A DNA stretch of 64,000 bases, from positions 6,614,498 through 6,678,497 of the forward strand of contig NC_030852.1 of the NCBI RefSeq assembly GCF_000208745.1. The letters run 5' to 3'. The notes below the pieces were generated by a model. The model was not told the DNA's origin and made no database searches. It saw only the letters and a program-made list of their open reading frames with translations. Position numbers and translations under genes: made by a program. This stretch comes from Theobroma cacao. Its lineage: Eukaryota > Streptophyta > Magnoliopsida > Malvales > Malvaceae. Shown piece after piece: positions 42,899-55,931 of this stretch; the first letter of the stretch is position 1, and each line of letters opens with the position of its first letter.

Positions 42899-44472
42899 TC
42901 AAGCTAGTGAATATAAAGGAGCGTTTTTTATGAGACAATCCAAGTTTTTGAAACCCTTACTCGTGTTATTTGAAGTTATTTTTTTTAGATTGTCCCATTA
43001 ATTTGTTTTTGTTCTTTTTCTTATTTAGATTTTTGTCACCTTCATGAATCCTCCTAACAACTTTACATATAATGAGTATGAAAAGAAAAAGTAGAGGATC
43101 TTCGTTACCTAGGGGAGCATTCTTGACATTTCTTCTTTACTTTTTAACATTGAGAACAATGTTAATTCTAAGTTTGGAAAGAACCTTTTAGTTTTTAAGC
43201 TTTGTTTTCTTCTTTGTGCATTTTTGCTTTTAGACTTTAAGTTTAGTTAAGCTATTCAGCATTTAATTTTTTGCATATTTGAAGATGTTGAACTAGAGTT
43301 AGTTGCGTCAATTTTTTTGATTCACTTGTCCAATGATGAAAAATTATTATCTTGTTATCTTTTGCTTTTAGTAAATGAGAATATTATTTGAGCATTATGT
43401 TGAACTCTCATGTTAAGCATCATATTAGGATGAGATTTTCCACAACTTGAGCATTATATCTCTTGCATTGAATTATTACATACATTTAAAGAAGATTTAT
43501 GTGAATGTAAATTTTTGAATAATGTCTTGAGTTCTAGAATTTGTTTGAATTTTTCTAGAGGTGAAATTCTAAGCTATACTTAGTTAAGGAAATAACTTAG
43601 GCCATCCTTGGACCAATTAAGCCTTTTAAGCCACCTTGTAATATATTTATCCCTAGAATACCCCTTTGAGCCTAATGTAACCCTTTCTTTATCTAAACAC
43701 TTAATTATTAGCTTAGACCCTTACATAAAAGTTCCAATTTTTACATCCCTCACTCCTAAGTGCATAAGTCAATTTAGGAAATATAATGAGCTAGATAGTG
43801 AAAAAAGGTAGTAAAAATGAAAAGTGATTAAAAGTTCAAAAACATGATTGTTTTCATGTCACTACCCAATAAAAGAAATAAGTTTGGAGGTGTGATATTT
43901 AAAAAAAAAAGAAAAAAAGGGAAGAAAAAGAATGATGTGTTGAACAAAAGAAAATTTTGATGAAAAAAGAGTGTACTTAGTGAAGGAAAATAAAGCTCTA
44001 AATGGGTCCTAGATTGACTATGTGCTTAAGGTGATTTAAGCCACATATTATCCCATATCTTACCTTGACCTTAGCCATATATTACTAGTCGAATAAAGTC
44101 CTAAGGATCCTTGATTAAGTGTTAGTCTACATTAATGGAGAAAGAGATGAAATGCAAACATATGAAACTCTAGACTAATTTAAATTTTGCATGAGCATAA
44201 ATTTATCCGAATTGCATGATGTTCATTGTAAGAGATTGCCCACAAACACGGGAATCCATTTGAGAGTGAGCTTGCATTTGAACTGAAATGTGAACTTGAA
44301 TAATATTTATGTTTTGCTTTGAGTCAAGAAAATTAGATGACTTATGAGGCATTTAAAGATGATCATTAACTTGGTGCAAACTACTTCTAGTTTGATGTTT
44401 TCTTCATTTATATTATTTCCTTTTGTTTTAAATTTTTACTCGAGGACTAGCAAAATATTAAGTTTGGGGGTG
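42899..44472 (+). other. Non-coding region between pol and 3' LTR of the Tat/Athila-type element
   Basis: AT-rich, no coding frame of note. It contains GAGAACAATGTTAATTCTAAGTTTGG (about 43150-43176), a diverged copy of the stretch before the LTR, and ends in the purine tract AAGTTTGGGGGTG (about 44460-44472), the likely PPT. Long non-coding 3' regions are usual in this clade. Confidence 0.65.
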
Positions 44473-45896
44473 TGATAACTCTATTACGTAGAGTTATCTT
44501 GTCACATTTTGGATGCTAAAATGGCTAAGTTTTCTAGTTTTAGGTGTTGTTTTAGTTGTTTTTTTGCAAGTTAATAAAATCAGGTTGAGTCAATGTAATG
44601 TCAGTTATTTTAGTTCATTTGTATGTTAAAATGTTTAATTTTAGCTACTATTGATTTAGTTCCTTGTTTTGAAGGTCCACAAATGAAAAAGGCTTAAGCG
44701 GCAATGAATCGTGCAAGGATGGCTAGGTGCAGATTTTTACTAAACATGCTGCGGTATTTTGAGCATAACTCTCACTATAAAAATCCAATTGATGTGATTC
44801 TTTGAACATTGGAAAGCCAAGAGGCAGAGCTATAACTTTTATGTTTACTACTTTGCCTAGTTCAACTTTTAAGTGGCAGAAAATCACATAGCAATAAAAA
44901 TTTCAAAGAGCTTGGCACCTAGGTGCCAACCACCCAGCGTCACGACATCAACACTGGGTTTTTTTTTTTTCTGCAACTCTAACTTTTTAAGTTAGGGCTT
45001 TCAATGGGGGGTATATATAGGCCATTTTAAGTGGGTTTTAGGAGGAGAAGTTAGAGCAGCTATTCAAAGGAAAAGAAATCATAAACAAAAGAAAAAAAGA
45101 GGATCAAGGCTCAAAAAGCTACAGAAATTTGTTTCTCTCACTAGATTTGTTCTTCTCTCACTTTTTTGTTGTTGTGTTTATGGTTTCTTTCTTGTGGATG
45201 TTGTTTGCTACGAATATGATGAACTAAATAGCTTTTACTAAGATTGTGGTTGATCTTGTCATGTAGTTCGGATATTTTAACTTTATTGTACTTATTATTA
45301 ATGGGTATTGTGTTGTTCATTCCAAATTTATGTTTATTGCTTCTATTTGCTTGATCAAAAATTAGATTGATTTGGGTCTCTAAATGCAACTTGACGAAGG
45401 AATTTTAGAATAGACCAAGGGTTTAAATAGCATTTGTTCATTTCAGTTAGAGATTAGGTGATTTGATTAGCTTTTAGGATAGAAATATGCCTAAATACCA
45501 TATGCAGCAAAATTTAAAGTTTAAGCTTAGTGAACATTCCTTAATTAATTTACATAGACATATGGAGAATTAATTATGAGAGGCATGTTTACAAGCATCT
45601 CAACAGAGACTTGTAGAACTAACCCATTGATTTAAATATAAAGAGAGAGAGAGAGAGAGAGAGAGATTGAATTCAAATCAAAGGTTGAGTAATTCCATAA
45701 TCTTAGGCCTTAATTCACTGATTCTCTAGTAGTTTTTAGCATTAATTCCATAGTTTAGTTTTGTTACTTAAATTTAATTTTTAATTAATTTTCAAATTTG
45801 ATTTACTTGGAATTTAGACACAATTCTCTATGGAGACAATATTTTTCTTACTACTACATTACTTGTGCAATACATGCACTTGTGTGTGTATAAACA
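44473..45896 (+). repeat. 3' LTR of the Tat/Athila-type element
   Basis: Starts after the PPT with TGATAACTC and ends near GTGTGTATAAACA (45896), about 1,424 bp. The final part has the clade's typical TCTATGGAGACAATA...TACTTGTGCAAT blocks. A 25-base palindrome sits at its start (44474-44498), and a module shared with gypsy LTRs at about 44760-44875. GA microsatellite at 45642-45666. Confidence 0.75.
45642..45666. repeat. (GA)n microsatellite
   Basis: About twelve GA units inside the Tat/Athila-type LTR. Confidence 0.9.
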
Positions 45897-46989
45897 CTGA
45901 GGTAGAAAAACAATATAACAAAGATATTTCTTGGCTCATCATCTCAATTATTTTTTGTAAATTGTTTTAACAAACCTTTAGAAATAACCATATGAAACAC
46001 CCAAGGGTTTAAAAAATGTTACAACACCTTAAAAACTAAGCCAACGATTTTTGTGAACAGTTAATAAATTGGATATTAACTAAATACAAAAATAAATAAA
46101 GTGTGATGACAAATAAAACAATATAATCATGATAATTTGAAAATTCATTAAAAGATTAAGTTGGAAAACAATTTTGGACAAAGTTTTTTGAATCACTCAA
46201 CTTGAAATATATGTCAAAATTTTCACTCATTATCATGAAGATCCCTAGCAACCAACTCTTGAGCTGGAGTCTGGTGGGAGTAATCTTGAAGGTACAATAA
46301 AAATCTTAAAAAATTTAATAAAAAAGAATGTGTGAAACTGATTCAATTAAATCCAAAAGCTAGAGAATTGAATTGCTTGTAATTGACTAAAACATACTAG
46401 AGGAGGAAAGACTTTTCAGGGGTTCGACTTTGTCATCAATAGTAGGATTAGGGTTAGTTTGACTTTGTGTATTGGTCCTAGCCTTCCATTTCAGCTTTCC
46501 CTTCTTTCGAAAACCCTTTGTCAACCTTAGATTTGGATTTTTTTTTGTTAAATATTTGATTGAAAGAATGAAATTGGCATAATGAAAGGATTTGATTGCA
46601 CCATCGCGAGATCAAGAACAAGAAAAGAAAATCTATAATATAAACCCTAAAACTGAATTTGGGGAGAAAACTAAGAAGAAGAATAAGAAAATATTTTGAA
46701 TCCTTTGTTGATGAGCAAGAAAAATCATGGAAGAGGTTAGGAAAAAAGTGAAAATATTTTATTTTATTTAATTAATTATTAAAAGCTTTTTGATAGATTT
46801 ATAGCTACTCATTTATGAAAATTAAGAATATGCCTTAACTTTGTTTTTTCAGAAATATAAACCGACATCTTTACCTCAATATCAATGCCTTTATGATTTA
46901 ATCGATGGACCCGAACTAGGGATTCGCTTAACCCCAATTGTCTGTTAGTTGTTTCAACTAGTAATTAAAATTATGAGAGTTTGCAATGG
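45897..46989. other. Unassigned AT-rich DNA
   Basis: No convincing gene. A few blocks look like decayed element sequence (for example AAACACCCAAGGG near 46004), but nothing can be named. Confidence 0.5.
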
Positions 46990-47039
46990 GAACAGTTAAC
47001 ATAAGAAGATGAACAGTGTGAGAGAGAGAAAATGGTGAC

Positions 47040-49140
47040 TAGTAATGGGAAGCATGGTAGATGATGGTTGGATAGCTTGCCTTTGGTGTTTGCGAATAAT
47101 TGTAGCAAGAGATTATCATGGGGTGCAATCAAGGGTGCTTTTGAGGAATATAAAAGAGTAGTAGACGTTTCCATATCGAGGAAATGCACATAAGATAGAG
47201 GTAGAGTGACAAATTATGCCTTCATTAGGTATAGGGAAAAATTTAAAATGGAGAAGGCATTGTGATGGGGGAATCATCAATGGATGGATGGAAAAAGAGT
47301 TTCTGTGAGGAGAGTTGAGCTAATAAGGATTGTGGGGAAAAGTGAGCTAGAAGGGAAAACACAAGAATAAAATGAGAAAGCAATCTCCATGAATGATAAA
47401 ACTTTTAAAGAGGTTGTTACAAGTATAGCAAAGAAGAGTTAGAATGAAAAAGGAAAAACAATGTGAAAAACAAAAAGACAGGAAATAACAGGGTAAAAGA
47501 AGACAAGTTAAGGTTAAAAGAATAGCAACAAATGAGAAAGGAAGTAGATAGGGTGAGATTGGATGGAAACCAAAAGCTAGGGGAGAAAACAATTTTGGTA
47601 AGCATGAACATCCCAAATGTGGGCATGGAATGGATCAATAAGAGTGCTATAGGCTATCTTAAAGTAAAGGTCACTTACGAGGTGGTTCAATCTGGTTTTT
47701 TTCATGAAAGAATTAGTGCTAAAGTATAGATAGTTGAATGTTTGAGTGTTATTGTGACTTTTAAAGAGTAAGATGAAATGGAAACACTCTTAGAACACTG
47801 CTAGGATTTATTTGAAATATGTTTTGAAGAGCTTATACCATATCATAATCTGCCAAGTGATAGATCAGTTGTGTTATGGGTTAGGTTAAGTCTCAATTCA
47901 TCTATAGCAATTAAACACATCTAAAGCTGTTGGTGAATGTTGGGGGGAGGGGGGGAGTTTATTGGACTTGATAGGAACACCCAGAAGCTTGAGAGGTTTG
48001 ATCATACTTGTATGTTGGTCAGGGTCAATAGTAGGGTCGTCATTCCAAATTGTGTAGTGTTTAAGGTTGGTGATAAACAATTTAAGATCAATGTTGGCGT
48101 GGTGGTAGTGAGACTTATCATGCATTGGAATTGTACTCAAAAGAGAAAAAAGCTCTATTGGAACACATAGAGGAGACATCACAAAAGGAGTGCAACGGAG
48201 ATAATGGTGGTGACATGAAGGACACAACAAAAGAGTAGAGGAGAGATGAGTAAGAAACAACTAGAGGATTGGGCTTGATGATAGAGGGTATAGAGGTAGT
48301 AGGGAATCAAAAGATTTCAAAATAAAGTTGAGTGGAGTACTTGACACAAGTGGCGATAATGAGAATGAAAGTATGAAGCAAGTGAAAATAGAGAAAAAAG
48401 CTACAATTTATTATATGATTCGACAACATGAGATGTGGACAGATAAGGTAGAAGTGAGCGACCTAAAAATGAAAAGAAAGAGAAAGAATTCAAAAGTGTG
48501 ACTAGTAAGGTGAGAGAAAGTAAGAAAGGGACAGATATCGAGGTTGAGCAAAAAAAAAAAGGTTCAATCAAAAGAAAGTGTCAGAGGTTGAAAAAAGCGT
48601 TAAGCAAGAAAGAAGTCAAAGTAGAAAAAATAAAAATATTGATGGGGAAAATTTGACTGAAAGTGGGGTAAAGGTGAAAAGGGTCTAGAATGGGGTAGAG
48701 CAAAGCCCAATAGGAGATAATGGTGGAAAAATCGAAGTGAACCTATTAGATCGAAAGACCAAAGCGTTGCAAGACCAAAAAGTGCCTACAGAGTCTAATG
48801 GGCCAAGTCCGTTAAGCCTAGTGAAAGTTGACTTGTTGATGGGGTGCGGGTTAAATAGAAACTTAAGTTTTAGAGGGTCTACATGGTTAAAAAGCATATT
48901 GGAGGTAGGCCAAGTGAAGGTTAAGGGATTCATAAAGGTTATGCTGCTAGAAAAAAAAAAAGAAAAGGAAAGTGAAATTAAGGGAAAAACGGTGCAGCAG
49001 CATAAAGCTTTGGAGACTTAAAGTGAGAGGACTCCAATTGACAAAGGAAAGTCGAATAAGAGAGGTGATCTTGGTGAAGGTAGTGAGGATGTCTTAAGAG
49101 GTAGAGTTGAAATAGAGAACATAAGTATATGGAAGAATGT
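47040..49140 (+). pseudogene. LINE-type ORF1 relic with RRM and DUF4283
   Basis: Reading through stops, 47071-47310 gives an RNA-recognition motif (VFANN, VVDVSI, TNYAFIRY blocks). 47580-48180 gives a DUF4283-like domain (NKSAIGYLK; LDRNTQKLERFDHT; FKVGDKQFKINV). A Lys/Glu-rich, hydrophilic tail follows. This architecture is that of plant L1-type LINE ORF1 proteins, which bind element RNA. Numerous stops and frameshifts make it non-functional. The relic is interrupted at 49141 by a solo LTR and continues at 52099. Confidence 0.72.
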
Positions 49141-52098
49141 TGTCAAGCCCGGCTTTACAATATGTTTATTATGCCATTCTTACATGAGAATGCATGTTTG
49201 CTTACTTGGGTACCTCGAAAATCGTTAAAGGACGACAATGTATCAAATGGTACAATTAAGTTGAATTAAGCCTCGAACTAGTCCAAATAGAGATTTTAAG
49301 ATGAAATTGAAAATTTTAAAACCCCAGAATGACTTAAAATGGTGATTCGGAGTTCGAGGACCGATTTGAAGTTAAATTGGAATTTTCATGATCTAAGGGC
49401 AAAATAGTCATTTTGCCACCCGAGGTTAAAAATTAGAATGTTGGAAGAAGTTTTTGATCAAGATTGACTATTTAGAACATAATTTGAGTTTGAGAAGTGA
49501 AGAATTTTAATTTCGGCATTTTTTTGAGGATAAGAGCAAAATAGTCATTTTGTCACCCCAAGGGCAAAATTGTAATTTAAGTGGATTTTACCCAATATTA
49601 TCATGGATAATTGAGGAAATTTAAGTGGTGGAGAGAGATTGCTTAATGGGTAAGTATGACACATGGACCAATGGAATGGTGACATGTGTCAAATTTTCAT
49701 CCATTTATTATTTGGCTTAAAAATCAGCACAAAATCAGCCCATTTATCTTCATATGGCTGGCCAAAGGAAGAAAAGAAAGAACAAGAACCCTAGGGTGAA
49801 AATTCAAGAGAAAATTGGTGGATTTCAAGTAATCAAGCAATCAAAGGTAAAATTTCTTGATTTTGACTTGTGATCTATCTTTCCTATGCATTCTTTTGCA
49901 TTTTTCATGGTTGAATCACATGATTTCATGATGGGTCTCTTGCTGGCCGAACACTTAGAGAGAGATTTTGATGGTTATTTTGGCTAGATTTTAAGATATT
50001 CTAGTGTTTTTAGTTGATTAGTGATGTGTAGCATGAAAATCAAGCAAGAAAAATTCATGTTCTCCCATCACCCATCATTGGCCGAATTCTCCATGTGGAA
50101 TATTAATGATGATTTTGATTTTATTTCAAGTGATTTGGTTAGGAATTAGTGATTTATGGTGTGAGAATCAAGCTTGAAAAATTATAATGTTGATGCACCC
50201 ACCATGGCCGAATTTTCCAAGAGAAAATGTGAGGATGATTTTGCCATCTTTCAAGTTATTTAATTTGTGTTTGACGATTTGGAGTATTGGGAGAAAAATG
50301 GAATTATTTGGAGTTAAATTGGACATATTGGCCAATTAATCGATTGATAGATCGAATTAGGCCAATACCGTTTTATTTAGGTACACAATTGAATTTGTGT
50401 AGAACACCGTGTTTTGACGATAATTCGAACAATTTACATCTCATTTCATGCATTAGTATAGAGCCTGAATTGGTTTTATAACAATTTAGCACAAATGTAG
50501 TAAATGGCTTATTGTGTATTATGTCTAGGTGGTGAGTATTCTGGCAAAAGTAAAGAGATAGCACCTGAGGATCAAGAATTGGAGTACCTGAAATTCGACT
50601 CTCGAAATAGTGAGTAACCTTACTATCGTCTTAATTATCTAAAGTGGTTTTTTTCCGATTTTGTGATTTTATGGAAAATGAATTTCAATGGTAAATCTTT
50701 ATGTTTTATAAGTAAAATGTGATTAAATGAAACAATTATATAAAATTGTCTTGAAATTGAATGATGGCTTGGAAAATAGAGTAATTGGAGACTAATTGCT
50801 GTGTTATAAATCATGGTTTGAATTGAATGGCTTATGATAATATTGGCATGAATGGTTGAATTGGTATTTGTGTTGAAAATGTATGAACTGTTAATTTGCC
50901 TTGAGAGGCTGTAAAATAAAATAATTACCATGTCATGCTGTTGAATTTTATTGAATTGGTGGGTTATATATTGGTCGCTGTAGTGGACGGGTTCCGTGGA
51001 CTAGCCTATTAGAGGGGCACGGTAACCCTATTATATTCAGACCTTAGTATGAGAGGCATGGATGGATAACTCCTAAAGTTAACACTTTAGAGTTCACTTC
51101 ACGCCAAACCATCACGTGAGGGTGAATTCAACCAACGCCAAGGAACGGCTATGCTTTCAAAATAAAAACATGATTTATGCGTACATAACTTTTTAACAGC
51201 CTTGGCGGACTCGGTTGGGATAGCTCTCAGCCAAGGTATCCTTGATAACTGAGTATGAGAATGATTTTGGCACGAGCCAAAGTTTTAAGAAATTCATAAG
51301 CCATGTTGATTACTCGATTTATATGAATTGATTTTATTTGGTTGAAATGAGTTGAAAGGTGATGAATTACAGTATGTTAAACTATTTTATCTGTCTCCAT
51401 TTACTCAGCTTTAGATATTTTAGATCGTATTTGTTTACTCACTGAGATTATATTATCTCACCACCCTTCTTTCCACCCATTTCAGGCTCAGGATAGTCGG
51501 TAGATAGCTCACTTTATTGAGGGCTACACTTAGACTTGCATCCTCAAAAATTGTAGGTTTACCGCTTTTAATACTTTTGGTCATTCGTGGGCCCACGTGT
51601 CACTGTAAATTAAATTTTATACTTTGGTTATCTGTAACAATATGTATAAATTTATTTAGCTTTTATGCTACAAAAATTATTTACCGGTAACTCTATAAAT
51701 ATTGTTTTATAAGAAAATAGAATATTTTATTGAATATTTTTATTATATTCAAATAGTCATAATTTCATTTCAAATGAATGTTTTAGACATCTAAACTTAT
51801 TTTTGATTATGAAATATGTGTTTCCCACTCGCATACTACATTTTTAGCTGGTTTCGAGATTTTTGAGAAAAAATTACCAAAATGCCCCTGTGAGAAAAAA
51901 AATATTTTTCTATTGTTTTGATTTGGAAATAGTTTATAATCTCTCAAAACATGATACTTAACAACTGTTGCTCACAGGGGAGGTGCAAAAATTGATATTA
52001 AAGCCTTGCGAGGTTCCGATTAGCATTACGGGCAGTGAACGTTTATCGGGACGTCACGGCGATTGTCACGGGCTCGAGAGGAGTACCGGGTCATGACG
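49141..52098 (+). mobile_element. Solo LTR, gypsy family C
   Basis: Begins TGTCAAGCCC and ends GGTCATGACG (last base mutated from the usual A). The perfect duplication AATGT flanks it at 49136-49140 and 52099-52103. Length 2,958 bp, without gag or pol. It is collinear with 37858-40989, including the CGCCAAGG/CCTTGGCG inverted repeat (51136-51207), the TTTACTCACTG block (about 51428) and a donor-like AAAG|GTAAAA at 49847. Confidence 0.93.
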
Positions 52099-52985
52099 AA
52101 TGTGGTTAGAGATGATGGTGTGATAAGGGACTTTGTCTCAAGTGGAGAGGATGGTGAGTTAAACGAGAATGTAGAAATTGATGATGGAGGATAGTTTATT
52201 ATAAATTAAGAAGTAATAAAAGTAGAATAAGGAAGAGAGGTTTTTTCTTGAGCAAAAGATAAGGCAGGGTAGTTTAAACAAAAAAATAAAGCTTATTAAA
52301 GAAAAGAAGGGCAATGCAAAAGAGCAAAACAATAACTCCAAAGGTAGGCTCGACTAGCAATGGGAGAATAAGAGTTAAGAAATAGGCCAAGAAAGATTTG
52401 GAAGTGCATAATACAGAGTAAAACCTTTTGGGTTTAGACTCAGCCTAAATGTGGATGTTAGGAAAAGGAACTCAGTCATTAAGAGAGAAGTAGAAGCAAT
52501 ATGGGAGTTGACAAAGAGATTGGGTTTAAGCTTTTATGAAAATAAAGAAAATGTGATCCAAAAGATAGTTGAGCTAAAGGTGGTGGACAAAGGTGTCGAG
52601 TTGCAAGCAACTTTGGATTGAGCCAATTAGTTAAGGAAGGATTGTATGGACAAAGGGAAAGGGAATGGTTTCCATATGGCAAGTTAAGTAATGCGTTCTA
52701 GCAAAGCTTGTTGTTTTGTCGTTGATTTAGCTTATCATATGTATTGGTTTAATTTTGATGTTGTGCCGCTAGGACAGTATTTGATATGTGTAGGTATTTT
52801 AGACTAGGATCCAACTGCCAATAATTTTAGATGTGGTTGAGTCCTAGTTGTTATGTATAGTTCTATCTACTTGGAGTCTGAATGCCATAAGACATATCAA
52901 GTTTAAGAACTTACAGACTTGTAGTGGCATCCAAGGGCTTCTAGACCACTTTATTATAAAAACCTAACCTTTTAAAGGAAAAAAA
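52099..52985 (+). mobile_element. 3' part of the LINE ORF1 relic
   Basis: Purine-rich, degraded coding sequence to about 52690. A T-rich untranslated stretch follows with TTGTTGTTTTGTCG and GCCGCTAGGACAG blocks that resemble 3' regions of plant L1 elements, ending near AAAGGAAAAAAAATG (about 52975-52987), a possible short poly(A) tail. No ORF2 (endonuclease/RT) is present. Confidence 0.55.
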
Positions 52986-55436
52986 ATGCTTTTTGATATT
53001 AATTTTGAAGTCCTAACAAATTTTGTTGTTTACCTCATTAATGAGGTGACAACACTTGGTGGATTGATAACGTATGGAAGCTATAAATTGTTAAAGCGTC
53101 AAATATTAATCTATTTTTTTATTGCTTTCAATCAAGCTTCAACTAGTCATTTATTTCTAATAAGGCATAATGCTAAAAAAAAAAAAAACTTCTTGAACTA
53201 ATTAAGAAAATTCAAATAAGCCCTTATTCTCTTATTGCATTCAATTAAGCCCTTATACTTTTATTTTGGATCAAACAAGACCTTATGACTAATGATTGAC
53301 TAATTGCCATTAATCAAAATGTTCATTGTCATTTTATGTTTATGTGACATTGATAATATTGAAAGTTGCTAGAATACGAAAAATAATGAGAACAACTAGA
53401 AAAAATGGAATAAGTGCTTCATGTGTATAATAGTGAAAGTAAGCTAAAAAATTAGCAAGATTTATGGCTTACTTTCACCTTGGGATGTTTAAAAGAGTTA
53501 GGCTTTGTAGCTTAGATATGGAAGTAGTAAAGAAATCTTCCTTTTAACCTTTCCATGAAGTACAAGTGTTTATCCCTCTCATATTTTCTCTCTTACCTTG
53601 TTTTTTTCTTGAACCTTTTCACGTGTACCTTTTCCCGGTTACCTTCTACTTAAAAAGAAGTCTTATTACATTACTAATGTTCATTAAAACACTCATTACT
53701 TCAGTAACCACATAATGGATTTCTAAGCATTACTATAAAATTATTAATTCAATGGCCACATAATGGGTTTCAATAATTGTTAGTCATTATCTACATTAAT
53801 GCTCTTCTTATTACTATTGCTTGTTAAGTGCATTAAAGTTTATTCTTAAGTAACTGCTTATTCTGGCTCTATGTATATACAGCTTTGACAATTTATTTTG
53901 GGACAACAAGATTTCTTGAGTTAGTGCAAGCACATTTCGGCTATGAGCTTCTCTCTCTAATTCTCTTCTACTTAGTTCTCTAATTCTCTTCTACTTTGTC
54001 CTTTCTCATCATATTCTCAATTTGACTCTACTACTTTGACAATATTATTACTCTACCACTCACTTATTCTCTACCTATTCTCAACCTTACTTTACTACTC
54101 ACCTTTTCTCTTTCATGTGCCACAATATTCGATACTTCATAGAATGCTCCAATTTTCCTCTTCGTTACCTCCTATATGCCTTTTTACTTATTTACAACAC
54201 TTCCCTTACAAAAACCCACTTTACACTTATATTAGTTGACACAAATGACAAAAGGAACTTGAATAATGAAAATTTGGACTTTATATTGCCCTCAAAATTT
54301 GAAACTCCCATATGCTTCCTTTAAGATTCTTTCTGGATAGATGGTCTCCATCTATTAGGAGCTGTTACCTCAGTACTATAAAGATCCTCTCAATATATAC
54401 ATTTTTTTCACAAAATTTTTTTTAAAAAAGGTTAATTTTATCTTAGAATAAGGTAAAGAAAAGTAAAATATTCTCAAGGAAATTAACGTTTCAAACAAAA
54501 AGCGTTGGGCAGTTGGCAATACTTTACAGGAAAACCTAATTCCTATGGAACCACTACTTAAAAGATTTATAGGGTACAGCCTGGAAACACAGCTGGTGTT
54601 ACCAAACAAGCTAACAGCTTAATTTTTGAGTAAGTGAAACCGTGAAAGAGGCTATATAATATATACTAATCATGGAACCAGGAAGGCGGGGACTCTCCTA
54701 CAGTCTGTCATTGCAGCCTTTTTCTGATCCATTGCATATCCTTCAAGTTTTAAGCTCCTAAATTGATATGTATGTAAGAAATAAGAGACCCCAACAATAT
54801 ATCCGAGTAGGATCTCAAATTCAAGTCTGATCAAGTGTCAACTCCAACAATAATTTGATCCCATTTTACCAATGAGTTTATGCAACATATGTCGGAAGTT
54901 TTAGGTTCAAAATCCAACTAAATATCTAGACATTTTGCTGCAGTATACAAATTATAATTTAAAGCTGAAAGTTAGATATGAGAAGCAGTTTTGGTTTTGG
55001 GATTTCCTGGTATTCAGCAAATACATTGGAGTAGCTAAATCCGATTAGATGTACAGCACATTGTCTATACTGTTTTTGACCAGATGTACAGCACATTGTT
55101 GGGCTTGTTTTTGTTTTGGACAATGTCAGTTTGCAACTTGTATTTATGATCATAGGGGGGTGTGGAAGGATGTACAGGATATGTATTTTTTGGACAGAAA
55201 CTGAGGTTGACTCATGGCTAGCCTATGGCTATGATGTTTGAATTCTTGATTTAATTCAAGTATCAATGAAATTTGGCTCATAAAAAAATAAAAAAACTTT
55301 CCGATTCAGCAGAAAACTGGTATCTCTGATCCCCAATTTGTATCCTATTACTTGTAATCTGAACAAATAGAACCACTTAAAAACAAACGGAGGAAAGGAA
55401 AAAAAGAACAATGTATATAATAGGAACTTTGGTTCG
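52986..55436. other. Unassigned AT-rich intergenic DNA
   Basis: An A14 run at 53176-53189 precedes AT-rich sequence with two AAGCCCTTAT blocks (about 53220 and 53250), a pattern common in small plant repeats. An 18-bp direct repeat AGATGTACAGCACATTGT lies at 55047-55064 and 55082-55099. The last few hundred bases are the 3' flank of the PADRE gene. I see no supported gene. Confidence 0.5.
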
Positions 55437-55931
55437 TTATTGCCTACAGGGAGTTTCAACAATTGTCTCCAATGCTGGCCTCCACGATCTCTGCTTGGAA
55501 TACCTCTCCACCGAATCTGCTGTCTTGCTCACCGGATTCTCTGGTGTCTTGGCCTCGGACGGGAAAATGCAAAACTCAGTAAAGACAGGAAAAATTTTCC
55601 CAAAATTATTGAAAGTTGCATGTTTCAATGCCTTGGTAGCCTTGCAAGTGAGACAGCTCATTTCCTCATGTGTGAGCACTGAGTAGAGCAATTCCATGGG
55701 GAGAAGGAAGTAGACTTGGCGTCGCTCTAGCACTTCATCTGCTGTTAGACCGTGAATCCTGTAACCAACTTTTAGACTGCTTGAATCACAGACAAATTGT
55801 CCAGGATTCTCTAACATGAGATCCGCTGCTTTAACTGGTTTTGTATACATCTGCATATTCCCATCTGGGAATAGCACCTTCACTACTCCACTTGAGATGA
55901 TTGAAGGTGCACAGGAAGCTGCGTTCCCCAT
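55437..55931 (-). CDS. DUF4228/PADRE-domain protein, 164 aa
   Basis: An uninterrupted single exon on the minus strand, from ATG 55931-55929 to the stop at 55439-55437. I prefer this start over the ATG two codons upstream because it gives MGNAASC, the usual N-terminus of this family and a typical site for N-myristoylation (Gly2) and nearby palmitoylation, implying membrane attachment. Residues ~14-90 carry the PADRE core (VKVLFPDGN, then a segment with YFLLPMELLYSVLT). The C-terminal half is poorly conserved, Ser/Glu/Lys-rich and probably disordered. Family members are small proteins linked to stress and pathogen responses in plants; their biochemical role is not settled. This is the only intact host coding sequence I find in the window. 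Confidence 0.9.
   Translation of the reverse strand: MGNAASCAPSIISSGVVKVLFPDGNMQMYTKPVKAADLMLENPGQFVCDSSSLKVGYRIHGLTADEVLERRQVYFLLPMELLYSVLTHEEMSCLTCKATKALKHATFNNFGKIFPVFTEFCIFPSEAKTPENPVSKTADSVERYSKQRSWRPALETIVETPCRQ

Noticed and set aside
47347..48260. Phe/Leu/Cys-rich minus-strand frames
   Set aside because: Antisense of the purine-rich LINE ORF1 relic; no domain similarity.
54672..54761. Short ATG-led frame of 29 codons with a TATA-like CTATATAATATA 20 bases upstream
   Set aside because: Too short, no recognisable motif, no Kozak or splice support; TATA-like strings are frequent in this AT-rich DNA.
55411..55686. Plus-strand frames overlapping the PADRE gene
   Set aside because: They are antisense shadows of an intact, conserved minus-strand coding sequence.
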